The translations under genes were made by a program, and so were the position numbers. Positions 34,203 to 45,393 of a DNA stretch of 64,000 nucleotides are shown here, piece by piece (the first letter of the stretch is position 1; each line of letters begins with the position of its first letter). The DNA comes from Gymnothorax reevesii (lineage: Eukaryota > Chordata > Actinopteri > Anguilliformes > Muraenidae): contig CM056583.1 of NCBI GenBank assembly GCA_029721435.1, positions 91,176,620-91,240,619 on the forward strand, in the 5' to 3' direction. The notes beneath the pieces were generated by a model, which saw only the letters and a list, made by a program, of their open reading frames with translations, made no database searches and was not told the origin of the DNA.

Positions 34203-34788
34203 GTCATGATTCCTGCTTTGCTATTTCAAGATCTTGCTGTGCTTTTCTGTTCTTAACATTCATGCTTGCTTCCAAACTGCATACTTAATTGGTACTTAAG
34301 CTGAGCACACTCATTCTCTTAATGAGCAGGTCATGTCATCCAAGTCCATGTCTTGATCTTGCCATGCCTCTTGTTTCTGCTTCTCCAGGTGTTGCCCCTC
34401 ATGTGTCATGATTATCAAGCCTTTATCTGGTTGCGGTGGAAGTTGGCTGGCAGACAGTGTCTCGCGTCTCATTGCATGTGCAAGTTTAGCCAAGTTCTTA
34501 TTGTCAAGATTCCCTAGCATTTCTAGTTTCAGGTCTTGTCCCAGCCTCTTGTTTTTCGTATTTATATATAGTCTGGTTATTTATTTTTCCTTGTGCTTCT
34601 TGCCTGGAGTTTCCAGTGCCTTTTGTTTTTTGCCTTTTTGCATTTATTGTTTATAGCTCTGTGTAGCTTACTTTAGTTTGTTTTTTGCAACCCTTTGGGC
34701 CAAGTTTTTTGTTGGCCCTCGTGCCTGTTTATTTTTGTTTGAAATAAATCCTCATTCCCATCTCCCCGCATCTGGTGTCTTACTGATC
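34203..34788 (+). mobile_element. Possible solo LTR
   Basis: Begins TGTCATGATTCCTGC and ends near ACTGATCCCA, with AATAAA (34743-34748) about 45 bp before the end. The T-rich pyrimidine character and TG...CA ends are what a fish retroelement LTR looks like. No second LTR, primer-binding site or target duplication was found, so this is tentative. The stretch 33916-34202 before it has the same T-rich character and no gene. Confidence 0.3.
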
Positions 34789-34796
34789 CCATATCA

Positions 34797-35095
34797 AAGA
34801 GGCTGAGATTAGAACAGGGCGAGTGCTGAGAGCTTATTAATCAATTAGTTAGTGCAGCTATACAATCCCCAGTGCTTGCTAGTAAGTTAGTATTATATTA
34901 AATGTTAGTCGGATTAGTAATCTTAGCGAAAACTACAAACTGATCGTATTGGTTAGTAAAAATAGAAAAGTTGAGTGAAAGTAGTAAACGAGATGGGAAG
35001 GAAGGTTGAAATCCAGAAACCTTTAAATTACCCGAAAGAGTGGCACGCAGTGCTGGGGCTGTGAGCAATGACAAGACAAGAGACCAGACAGAGGG
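34797..35095. repeat. Dispersed repeat, copy B
   Basis: Second copy of the repeat at 20062-20360, same orientation. It begins GAGGCTGAGATTAGAACAGG and ends near AAACCTTTAAATTACCCG. It follows the LTR-like segment directly, so the two may be parts of one retroelement. Confidence 0.65.
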
Positions 35096-35339
35096 AGACA
35101 AATGACGACAAATGAAATGATGTCCCACTTCCTTATTAGTCAATTTCCCAGGAAATTTGAATAATCTTTGGAATTGTACGAATAAATGTCAAAAAATACA
35201 ATTAGAACAGAATTTTCTCGCAGTTATTTCTCATGATACCTTTTATTTATCTAGTCAGAACATAAATAACAGGATTCCAGCAATTTCATAAATGACTTCC
35301 CATAGCCTCTTTAAGTTATACAAATGCGGAGTGTGGAGA
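35096..35339. other. No gene seen
   Basis: AT-rich spacer before the LINE remnant. Confidence 0.4.
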
Positions 35340-36600
35340 TATGACAAAGCTCAGTTCTGCGAATTGAGAGGGTATCCTCCCATATCCCTGCTTACTGTCA
35401 TCAGCAAAGTGATGGAATCAGCTATTCGCAAACAACTACAGGGCTCTCTCCTACGCCATGGCTTTACCTCTGAAAAGCAATTTGGATTCAGACCAAATCA
35501 CAGCACATCTGATCTCCACACAGTTTTTTCCCCTGATGTGGAACAACATCCTTGACACAGCTAGTGAAGTGTGCATTATTTTGCTGGATATAAAGAGCGC
35601 ATTCAACCAGGTCTGGCACAATGGACTTTGTGGACAGCTCACGTCAAATGACATAACTGGATGACTGCACGCATGGCTAAAGAATTACCTTCAAGGAAGA
35701 TCCATCAAAGTTGTGCTTTCTGGTCAGTCTTCATCACCATGCCCTGTCAATGCATCAGTACCTCAGGGATCCATTCTTGGCCCATTTTTATTCTCCAGCT
35801 TCACAGATGATGTAGTGGAACAATGCTGGGACACCATGTTTCTCCACATGGATGACTCCTCCATCTCTGCACAGTGGGCTGATGCTTGGAAGGTTTCCTT
35901 TGAGTCCTGCAAGTGCTGGGCAATGATCCTGTCCAGAATAAGGAGTCCAGCTAGTCCTGACCTCTTCTTTGGGAGCACTAAAATCAAGCTCATTGAGTAG
36001 ATGGAGGTGCTAGGACTATATATTGACAGAAGACTCTAGTAGACTAGCCATCTTTCTGGCATCTGTAAATGTGCTGGACAACGTCTTGGGCCATTGCAGA
36101 AGTTTGCCAACCAGCTTGATCCTAGAGGCAGAGTCAAGGTCAACAAAACCCAGGTCTGGAGTATTATGTTGTGCTCTTGCCCTGCCTGGATGAAAGCCTT
36201 ACAAACCATTCATAGGCAGCTGGACATCATCCAGAAAAAGGTACTAAAGATCATTGGTGTAGATGAGGGCTATGCCCTAAAGAACTGTGCCAACATTAAG
36301 CGAATTCATCACAGAGCAGTTGCAGCAGCAACAACTATTCTTTTCAAAATGCACTTGCCTGATGGTCCCACTGACCTGAAAGTACTGCTCCCCTCAGCTC
36401 ACATCCCAGGTCAAACCACCGGAAGGTTACCGCCACACCATACCTCTTCAATTCCCAGGACTAACACCAGGGGTCTTTACAGGAACTTTCTCCCCTCCAT
36501 TCTAACAACATGGAACAACCGTCCCCTAGCTGTGGTCGGATACTTCACATCAAGTAGTGTTCATGCCTTGAAGTGACTGAATGAACACCTCCTCAGCATG
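35340..36600 (+). pseudogene. Decayed LINE reverse transcriptase (CR1/Jockey-like group)
   Basis: Reverse transcriptase blocks appear in order on the plus strand. GYPPISLLTVISKVMESAI and FTSEKQFGFRPNHSTSDL lie at about 35367-35520. After a frame change come ILLDIKSAFNQVWHNGL (about 35577), LHAWLKNYLQGRSIKVVL, ASVPQGSILGPFLF (about 35752) and FLHMDDSS. The usual Ala of the (F/Y)ADD box is replaced by Met (codons 35848-35856). About 25 residues are missing after this box. A C-terminal domain (36094-36576) follows with IHRQLDIIQKKVLKIIGV and FLPSILTTWNNRPL. Stops at 35662, 35998 and 36037 and several frame changes show it is long dead. The clade is uncertain. Confidence 0.82.
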
Positions 36601-37327
36601 TGACTGCAGTCCTGAAGCTGTAAATTGCACAAACATGTACACTGGATTCATACAGATTTTTAGATCAATAATAGGCTCAGTCAACGGTTTTCATGAAACT
36701 TCTATCAGCAAAAGCTGAAAGAGGTGTTTGAAGGGCATTGACCATCCAATCATAGCTCAAAAAACTCATACTGTTTGCGGCTAACTACCAATTTGCGTCA
36801 ATAAATCTGCAGGTTGAAACTTGTTTTTATGTTGTGACTACATACCAGCCATGCAACCCAAAACAATCACATGAGCAGCATCTCATAGCAAGCAATTATG
36901 TGCTGTCTAGAATTATGTTTCGAGTTCAACCCCCAGCTTTGGATTTCCCAATCATGACTGTTCTTTGGATTGACAGCCGCTGCCTCCGCACTTCAGACTC
37001 AAGGCTGTTTTTGTGCTTTTCCTGCCAATGCTCTGTCTCAGGCCGGTGTGACCCCAAAGCCCTTTACCTGTGAGATAGTACTTCTAATGTCAATTCTGCC
37101 AAAACAGCCTCTATCTTTATTTATAAAATAATATACCCAGCCCACTTCCTGCGCTAGTCTGAAGGTGCACAATGAGTCACCCTCGCTTCCATTTAAAATT
37201 TCCCCAGTGACATATTGTCCTTCTGAATAATTTTGTTGAAAGACAGAAAGCTGTGCACATGCCCACATCACACATGGAACCACAGGGGCAGGACAGACTA
37301 ATGCTGCAGTTACATGCTGTAACAGAG
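36601..37327. other. No gene seen
   Basis: The start may be 3' untranslated remnant of the LINE. The rest is unclassified. The minus frame 37038-37718 (226 codons) is mainly translated CA repeat. Confidence 0.4.
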
Positions 37328-37650
37328 AGTCTGTGTGTGTGTGTTTGGGTATGCGAGTGCATCTATGTGTATGTGCATGCATGCCTGTTTGTGTATTTGT
37401 GTGTGTGCTTACGTGTGTGTGTGTGTATATATGTGTGTGCGAGCATGTGTGTATGCATGCGTGAGTGTGCATGTGCGTGCGATTGTGTGTGTGTGTGTGT
37501 GTGCGTGTGTGCATGTGTGTGCTAGCGTGTGTGTGTGTGTGTGTGTGCATGTGTGTGGGCGTGTGTGCCCGCGCACGTGTTTGTGTGCGTGCATGTGCCT
37601 GTGTTAGTGTGCGTGTGTCTGCGTGTGCGCGTGTGTGTGAGTGTGTGGAG
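37328..37650. repeat. Long interrupted (TG)n tract
   Basis: About 320 bp of alternating TG with CATG, CGTG and TATG interruptions, a candidate Z-DNA-forming tract. Open frames through it are low-complexity. Confidence 0.93.
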
Positions 37651-38010
37651 GGGGATCTTACGCCAAAGGAGAATGCACCCCTGGCAGCGGGAGGAACTGT
37701 ATGATCAGTTCTGCACACTCACACTGCTCCCTGGATCTCTGGCGCTAAATTAAGCTGTCAGCTCTTGTCTCTCCGATTTCCCCCGTCACAGAGGCAGTCA
37801 ACGATTACGCGTGACAGCGCTCCACTCCACACTCCACAGAGGCCGCCGCCCTGCATATTCCCGGCAATTCATCAGTCCACGAAGCCGCAGACCTGCCAGC
37901 CTGGCTGCCATTCCTCCGCAAAAACCCCACCTACATCGGGGAAAAACCCGAGCCGAATCGCCTACCGACAACTGCAGCAGAGAACTCACTGCAGTTCAGC
38001 ACTGGGCCAA
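37651..38010. other. GC-moderate non-coding spacer
   Basis: No repeat or transposon seen. Overlapping frames on both strands (63-91 codons) have no domain. It could be old unique sequence flanking the minisatellite. Confidence 0.3.
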
Positions 38011-38822
38011 CCTCTCCACCCTCACCCCGTAACCCATTAACCCAACCCTGCACCCACTATAGGAGGGACCAGCCTCTCCACCCTTACCCCATTACCCAGA
38101 GGTAGGCAGCGAGGGCCGTATCTGTCCCTGATTTTCACACCAACGTCTGGCCTTTAATTAGTTGATTGTCTCAATTAGCCAAACCATTTATGAAATCTGA
38201 CGTTTCACGGGCATTTCTTTAAATTATCATGAAACTACAAAGACTAGTCTTGCCTCCCTTCATGAAACATTTTCCTTTGATCGAATCATTTCGAAAATCT
38301 ATATTTGTTGTGCATACAATCAATTAACTCAATTAGTCAGGGTAATTGATAGGAATAAAAACCTGCATACACATCGGCCCTCCACCAGGACCGTGATTAC
38401 CCACCCCTGCCATAACCCATAAACCCCACCCTGCACCCACTATAGGAGAGACCAGCCTCTCTACCCTTACCCCATAACCCATTAACCCAACCCTGCACCC
38501 ACTATAGGAGAGACCAGCCTCTCTATCCTACCCCATTACCCATAAACCCCTCCCTGCACCCACTAAAGGAGGGACCAGCCTCTCCACCCTTACCCCATCA
38601 CCCATTAACCCAACCCTGCACCCACTATAGGAGGGCCCAGCCTCTCCACCCTCACCCCGTAACCCATTAACCCAACCCTGCACCAACTATAGGAGGGCCC
38701 AGCCTCTCCACCCTTACCCCATAACCCATTAACCCAACCCTGCTCCCACTATAGGAGGGACCAGCCTCTCCACCCTTACCCAATAAAACCCATTAACCCA
38801 ACCCTGCACCCACTATTGGGAG
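38011..38822. repeat. 62-bp minisatellite, about 8 copies, split by a MITE
   Basis: The unit is CTCTCCACCCTTACCCCATA, ACCCATTAACCCAACCCTGC and ACCCACTATAGGAGGGACCAGC. Adjacent copies differ by a few bases. The second unit is interrupted at 38097-38409. Confidence 0.92.
38097..38409. mobile_element. hAT-like MITE inserted in the 62-bp minisatellite
   Basis: The ends CAGAGGTAGGCA and, on the other strand, CAGGGGTGGGTA resemble the CAGGGGTG termini of hAT elements, and both are followed by GAGGGCCG. Flanking 8-mers CCATTACC (left) and CCATAACC (right) fit an 8-bp hAT duplication with one change. The interior contains CTTTAATTAGTTGATTG and ATCAATTAACTCAATTAG, another inverted pair. It has no coding capacity. 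Confidence 0.75.
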
Positions 38823-39574
38823 ACGTCTTTATGAACAAGAGAACAGAGGTCATAAAATTAGTTACTCTGTAAGTGTGGGAGAAAGGGGGGGGTGTATTGG
38901 GGGGTACTCAGCGGAGATCCAAAACTATGTGTTGGCAGCCAGTGGGGGTGTCTTTTATGGGTACTGTCTGGGGGTGACACAACACAAAGTAAGATCTGAG
39001 ATATGGCCTCATCACAAAAAATTAATTTGAAAAATAAATGAAATAGACGGCGGGCTGTAAAACAGCTTATGCATTTATTTTTGTTGAATAATGATGACTG
39101 CAGGGACACAGAGCTCTGGTTTAGAGCGCAGTAGAGTCAAAGGCCAGTATAATGCACAGCGTCCTATATGCAGACCACGCCCCTCAGACTCTGAGAAACC
39201 CCCAAGTCTTGCACCCCAAAATGTGTGGCATTCAAAACATTTCCACTGTCCCTCTCCAAAAGTTCAGTCATACATTAAATACCATTTGAGATATCGGCCG
39301 ATTTTATTGAATAAATCAATGAACTTTTCCAATTTGTGTGCATCTTGGCTGTCTGCTGCGCCCAGCTGTCATAATGTAGCTGCCGCCCAAAAATCCTTCA
39401 TGCAGTGGGACTTGGGTGGAGGCCATCCTTCCTTCTTCTTATTCATCAAACAGAATCTCACCAGTTAAAATTAATTCAGGAATTCAAAAGAGAGAAGCTT
39501 ATCTTGTAATCTTGGCAATAACATGATGACATTTGCGGTCAATAACTTTTAAAAATAGCAATAAATTGTGACGG
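38823..39574. other. No gene seen
   Basis: Unique-looking DNA. A 125-codon plus frame at 39091-39468 has no recognisable domain. The stretch 39230-39440 has no repeat signature and could be conserved non-coding sequence. Confidence 0.35.
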
Positions 39575-40035
39575 AATGGCAGTGTATCTTTAATCCCAGC
39601 CCTGCTAACGGTCGGATTTTCCTCGCGGACCCGCTGGTGCGCTTCCGTGCGAATACGCAATATCAAAAGCCCGGCACATAACTGGCACGGCTTTAGCTCC
39701 GTTGGATCAAACAGTCATAACCTCCTGTTTCGCGGATAAGCCGCAATTGGATCCGCAGGGGATATTTAAACAGAAAAACAAGCGAATGGAAAAAGTAAAA
39801 CCTATTGAGCTGGAAGTGGAGAGAAGCGGGAGGCTTGGGGGGAGCTTTAGCACGCGCAGGGAATGGCATTCTCCCACCAGCGATGGCATTCGGGCGCGAG
39901 ATGAGAGGAGTCAATGAGGGGCCATTACGTCAACTCGGGCCCGCCCTTAATTTAACACGAGCTATGCAAGCTGTTCACCCGCTGATTTATGTACATGTTT
40001 TAGCGTTCATGGCCGGTAATGAAAGGGAGTGAACA
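39575..40035. promoter_or_regulatory. Candidate conserved non-coding block
   Basis: CpG-retaining, repeat-free island inside AT-rich DNA. It has TTATGACTG / CATAACCTCC, CCGCAATTGGATCCGCAG, GGCCATTACGTCAACTCGGG (with a CRE-like TTACGTCA at 39924-39931) and CTTAATTTAACACG. Frames of 60-75 codons overlap on both strands, so none is favoured. Inference from composition only. Confidence 0.35.
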
Positions 40036-40480
40036 CAAAGGTAGACATTTTCCCAGTTTTAATACCGATCCATTGATATTGGCGTATTTTAAATGGGATA
40101 ACCCATGAATTGCTCAGTATCATTTATAACAAAGGGTTTTTCTGTTGCAACTTTTTCTCTCTTCCTTGTGAAAAATCCAAAAGAAATGTTTGGTCTCAAT
40201 TTGCATTTCTTCAGTCAACAAAAAAAAAAAAGATTAAAAAAATAACGGTACAAATTAGGCCATTAAAAGGTAAGCCGATTATGTTTGTCTGTTGTATTGT
40301 TACCTATGGCATTGGTAAAAAAAAAAAAAAAAACAAAAAACAAAATAAAAAAAATTAAAAAAATAGATAACACAAAACTGGCCAAGGGTTCAATATTGTT
40401 TGCTTGTAGAATTCCCAATAAAATTATTGCACCTTTGCAGGAATATTTGAAATGTGTTTCTTCAAGAAAAAAATAAAAGC
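40036..40480. other. AT-rich with A-runs, no gene
   Basis: Contains A-rich tracts at 40220-40242 and 40317-40365. No coding region is supported. Confidence 0.5.
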
Positions 40481-40867
40481 CAAACTCCTCTGATTTTTGA
40501 CAGTGCTCTGATACAACGGATTGTTAAAAGACAGACCAGAAATCCAGTACAGAGGCAGAGTACAACGAACTGGTGGGGTTTATTGGTAGTGAAGCGGTGG
40601 ATTGTGGGACGGAGCCCAGAGGAGACGGGCACAGCTCTGTTCAGATGTTCCAATGCCCAGCTCGTGGCTTTCTGGGACAGCTTCCAGATGTAGTGCACAC
40701 TTCGCCAGAGCTGAACTGTCAGATTGCAGGATGGAGAAGTTGAGCGGGATTGCGGTCCTAACCCTGAAGGCCATAGAAGGCTCGGGGGCTTGTTCCTAAT
40801 GTACTGGGCAGAGGAACAAACTGACAGCAGATTAACAGACACACAGTCCCAATCCTGGAGACTATTT
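40481..40867. other. Unclassified, possible retroelement end
   Basis: ACAGACCAGAAATCCAGTAC and GGGGTTTATTGGTAG have the feel of an antisense retroelement terminus. Opposing frames of 64-126 codons are not recognised. Confidence 0.25.
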
Positions 40868-41050
40868 ATGGATGGTAAATGGACTGCATTTCTATAGCGC
40901 TAGTCACTTGACATGACCCCAAAGTACTTTACATTTATACCTCACATTCTCCCTGATGGCGGAGGCTGCCATACAAGGCGCCACCCTGTACATTGCAGTG
41001 TGGGGTTTAGGCTCGGGAGCTTATTCCTGTCAACTGAGCTAAAAGGAACA
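40868..41050. repeat. Common fish interspersed repeat fragment
   Basis: GGTAAATGGACTGCATTTCT, ATAGCGCTAG, CAAAGTACTTTACA, GATGGCGGAGGCTGCCATAC and AAGGCGCCACCCTG follow in order. From memory this is a very widespread fish repeat ('aaatggactgcatttatatagcgc ... aaagcgctttacac ... gctgccatgcaaggcgcc'). Confidence 0.75.
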
Positions 41051-41196
41051 CTTCCGTAAATTGCTTTCATTAAAGGTTAAGATTAACTTTCAAAAGACAA
41101 GGAGTTTTACAAGAAGATATTGAATAATGCTAAAGTGCGTATTACAGCAACGGACAATTCAGCAACTTACAACCTCACAGGAGGGGGCATAAATAC

Positions 41197-41198
<2 letters not shown>

Positions 41199-41241
<43 letters not shown>

Positions 41242-41406
41242 GCACACACACACACACACACACACGCACACACACGCACACGCACACACACACACACACA
41301 CACTCACACACACACACACTCACACACACACACACACACTCACACACACACGCACGCACACACACACGCACACACACACACGCACACACACACACACACA
41401 CACACG
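41199..41406. repeat. (CA)n microsatellite
   Basis: Near-pure CA run with CACT and CACG interruptions. Confidence 0.95.
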
Positions 41407-42239
41407 TGAGGAAGGGTAACTCCAGTATTAGGAAAGTCACAGCTGGCATCAGGGAAACACACAAGATGCACACCAATCAAAGGAAAAAACACTACTGACA
41501 GATGAGCAAGTTTATGAATGTTAGCAGACAGAGGGCGTCACAGGAGGGTTGTGACAGGGTTAGTGAAACATTTTACCTTGACAGGTTAAAGGAGAAAATA
41601 AGCCGGTTGGAGGGGCTTCAAGTCCACTGTTCATATCTGACAAATAATGATGCTGCCAGAAACTACTTTCCAAATATGGAACTTAATACACAAATATGTC
41701 TAAAAAGAAGATGTTTGAATTACTGTAGCATGTAGTATGCTACAATGAGAAAATGTAGGATTTAGGTATAGTAAACAAACTCCTGCATTAAAGCAAAGAT
41801 CACAGGAGAATGAGGGAATGAATCAATTTTACTAACCTTTTTCCCCGCTCCATGTCCCCACCCTTGTTCACAGTCTAAGGCAAGAGCCATTTCTGTAAAC
41901 TTCTATGGCCATTTTCTGAACTTCTCTAGAGATTTAAAACATACTTCCCTCTATTCTGGGAATTTTCAATCACTGAGATTCATTTTGTTCATTCTTAAAA
42001 CAGATCCCCGATTTCACCTCAATTGGCACACAACAAGATTGCAGATGGGCAATCTTTGAAGTCTGCAAATTCCAAGGTCTTTGATTTTCATCACTGGCTG
42101 GAAGGTCAGGGCCTTGCAGTTTTAGGTATACAGCAACACTGTCATACAGAGAGATGCTTTGATTTCCTGGGAAGCTGACACGATTTTGTTTCTTATTTAG
42201 GTAAACTGAAGAAAGGTGATAGACACAAGAATTTCATGG
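41407..42239. other. No gene seen
   Basis: AT-rich unclassified DNA. The 77-codon frame at 41502-41735 shows no domain. Confidence 0.4.
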
Positions 42240-42850
42240 AATTTAACCTCTTAAGCCCTGAGTCTCTGACTTGAAAATGACGTGCCTAAAATGATATGAG
42301 TATATCTCCGCCACTACTTAGTATAATCTTTGTATAATGACAGAAGTGACACCTTTGAGGATTTTTGTCATGGCATAAAAATCGGTATATATGTCACTGA
42401 GTCACAGCAAATGATGATGGAACACAGCATAAATGAAAGATCTCATTTGCGCCTAACAAAATTTTACTTTTAACCCTGTTGAAATTATTTAGTTTCAGTT
42501 TGAAACCTCTAAAAATTACAGCACAGAATCTCACCATTATCTGTGCCAAAATGTACTCTAATCAAGTAAATCAGAGCAAAATTCAAGAGGTTTAAGTTCA
42601 GGAATGTTTAGGTGGCATCTCCAAACTGGCGCGGTGTGCCATTTGAGACTTCTCGGGTATTGTAAAACTGATTAACTCATTAATTTCACTTATACATCAC
42701 TACAGGCATATTCCATCTAAATACTACTATTTTTGACTCTTCTTTAAAAGCAATCATTTCTAGGCAGCATCTCAAAGTTGGGATATTTTGGACATTGTGT
42801 GCCATTTGACATTTCTCAGGTACAAAACTGGAAAACTCGTTAAAGGAGGA
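42240..42850. repeat. Dispersed repeat with two related sub-units
   Basis: TGTGCCATTTGAGACTTCTC (42646) with a following GTAAAACTGATTAACTC is repeated as TGTGCCATTTGACATTTCTC (42798) with AAAACTGGAAAACTCGTTAA. TTCAAGAGGTTTAAG near 42580 echoes the start AACCTCTTAAGCC, hinting at inverted ends. No coding region. Confidence 0.4.
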
Positions 42851-44254
42851 GAAAATGCATTGGTGAAATGTGAATGCTCAGGGCTTGTCCTCATTGGAAG
42901 CAGTTTCCTGGAAAAAAATATGCATGGAGACTGGGAGATGTACTTTCAATATAACACGGACACATTGGAATAAAAATATACAGCACAGATTTACCTGCAG
43001 TTTGAATGCAGTTTGTTATTACAAATAGCAAACATAAGGAAAAATTTTGCTTGTCACTGTTGACTGTAAAGTGTATGCCTGCTGCTCTTTGAGTGTGGTG
43101 TCGGTTTAAAATGACAAGGCTTATTTCTTTGGATTCTGTGGACTTTCCTCTTTAATTTGATGTATCATTTGTATGCATAGCACACATTCATCAGAAGCGC
43201 TAGCAATGAAGCACTGATATTATTTTATCTCATGTTTTGCTGCATGCTTATTTACTTGCTTGGTGTTTGAATTGTGTTCGGTTGACGTAAAAATGGTCAT
43301 CATGAGCTTTTTCCGAGTTTCTTCCCTTTAAGAGGATATGCTGCATGACTATGATGTGAAAAGGGAACATGCTGTATTTATTATGCTTGTTGATTGCCCC
43401 CAGTGCCGGGAGCGTCCGGGGTTAAGAGGTTTCAATCAGAATAATACATCATTTAGGCTTTCTGAAAAACACAGAATCAACATATTTTCCCACAAAAATT
43501 ACATTTATTTGGATTTCATCTATTTTCTCATTTTGTTGAGCCCGTTTACGAGTTCTGCTTTCTCTTGTCTGCAATAGCACCACTGAGCCAGTAGCGTTAC
43601 AACATTCTATCTCTGAGGCAGGATTCCTGTGAGTGCCAGTTTGCTATGTGATCAGTGAGGAATGGAGTATAATAGGGATACGCACTAGTTTCACTACCAC
43701 CCTCAAACACCCAATTGCTGTGGAGAAACTCCGGTATCGATCACAATGGCTCAGCGACCAAAACAGGAACAAAAGTTGAGAAATGACCAAAATTTTTGTA
43801 ACTGGTGAGCTAAGGTTCACTTGCTAGCCAAGTCATTAGAGTGATTAGATGTGCTACAGAGTTTAGAGCATATGAGTTTCAACTTCACTATCTAAAAGAG
43901 TACGACATTTATGTTTTTACATCATTGTATTGGGACATTGCAAGCTAGCTGTAATATAAGAACATTTAGTACCTCGCAAACATCATTGACTAAGTCCAGC
44001 AAAGTCGTTAAGTTTGGTGCTAGCTTTATGCCTTGTATCTGTAATGCGCCGTATTACGACGTACATTTTTGCCAACAGCAATAGCAGAATCATTTATGTT
44101 GAAAAACACAAAAACATTCAATCGTACAACATCCAAACCAACTTTTATAAGCCACTGAAAGGTTAATATGTTTATCAGTAGCCTGTAACCTGACACATGC
44201 TATGCTTGGAATAAGTCTAACGAAAGAAAGAGAACAATGTCCAGGCATTATACT
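42851..44254. other. No gene seen
   Basis: AT-rich DNA. Frames up to 79 codons (43338-43577) are unrecognised and no repeats are obvious. Confidence 0.4.
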
Positions 44255-44460
44255 TTACTAGTGAATTACCCGTGGCGTGCGAAAAATTGACCTTTGACCC
44301 CAGTGACCTTGACCTTTCAAAAAACTAACCCCTCAAGGACAATTCCAGGGACAACCTACATAGACCCACCAAGTTTGGTGAAGATCCGTCAGAGGACCTC
44401 GGAGGAGTAGGGGAACAAACAGACAAACAGACAGACAAACGTTCCTCAAATTATAGTATG
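44255..44460. repeat. Dispersed repeat with nuclear-receptor-like motifs and CAGA-type tail
   Basis: Body with ACCCACCAAGTTTGGTGAAG and CGTCAGAGGACC, followed by an AACAGACAAACAGACAGAC microsatellite (44416-44440). The layout matches that of 10690-10992. Confidence 0.5.
44288..44312 (-). promoter_or_regulatory. DR1 and NR5A/ERR-type nuclear receptor motifs
   Basis: On the minus strand GGGGTCAAAGGTCA (44288-44301) is a DR1 element of the kind bound by RXR heterodimers, HNF4 or COUP-TF. TCAAGGTCA (44304-44312) is the extended half-site of NR5A and ERR receptors. Both sit within a dispersed repeat. Function is not shown. Confidence 0.4.
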
Positions 44461-44484
44461 ATTCATTGCTCTTGTATGTTTATG

Positions 44485-44790
44485 TTAATTGCCCATGACA
44501 TAGCCTTTAAGGTCCATCAAGTGAAGCCATTGGCAATAATCCAGGAATATCCCTTGGAAATGGAAAATCATTGAGGGAGCAAGGACTTCCAGCAGTTTTT
44601 GATTGCAATTCTCCCTAGACACACTAGGTGGAAGTAAAACATTCTGAGTCATGCTGAGTCTTGTATCTATCACATTTAGCACCTTTGGCTCTCCATCTGA
44701 CCTTAACGCAGTTGGGAAACGCAAGTCATAATGATATTGAAGATCAGAATTGGGTGTGTCTAAGTCCATTTCTGTAATTTTGTGACACAA
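44485..44790 (-). pseudogene. Unrecognised 101-codon open frame
   Basis: The minus-strand frame contains LDTPNSDLQYHYDLRFPTAL, NVIDTRLSMTQNVLLPPSV and ENCNQKLLEVLAPS. Its composition looks protein-like rather than low-complexity, which is rare in this window. No domain, signal peptide or splice context is recognised. It may be the remnant of a transposon-encoded protein or chance. Confidence 0.2.
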
Positions 44791-45389
44791 GGCAAAAGTG
44801 CAACTGTGGCGCTGTTGTCTAAACAGGTTGTCTAAGGCAACTGTATAACCTGCAGCGGTGGTGGAGCTTTGTTTCCATTAAAGCTAATCAGATTAGCCAC
44901 TGTCATTCCCTTTACAACCAGTGAGCTAACGCCATAGCAAACTTACAATTTTATTGTGTAAGGTAAAGAACAGACCGCTAACTTTAACAAGCTCCCCTAA
45001 GAACACCTCCCTTCAGAAGTGGCAGTTTTACTTGTTTTGGAGGAGCAGACTGCCCATACGAGAAATAATTGCCCATTAAACAAGTCTCCCGCAACAAGTG
45101 ACGAGAGGTAGCAGCTTGAGTCACTGCAGTCCAGTTCAGTCCTCTGAGTGCTATTCCGCGGAGCAGGAGGCGATTCAGTGATGTAAAGCAAAAATGAAAG
45201 TGAAAACTAGCATCAAGCAGGTGAGAGGCCAGATCTGCTGGAGGGGGCCCATCCAATAATGTGCCTCTCCTGCCAACAGAGAACATGGCTACCTCTACAC
45301 TCCCCAAGCAGTGAGTGGAGGGGTTCAAGGGGATGGAGGTCAGTTCATTTGGTAGCCTTATGCATTTTGTATGAAAAGATTCAGGATAT
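44791..45389. other. No gene seen
   Basis: The 114-codon minus frame at 44984-45328 is unrecognised. No termini or repeats are evident. Confidence 0.35.
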
Positions 45390-45393
45390 TTAA

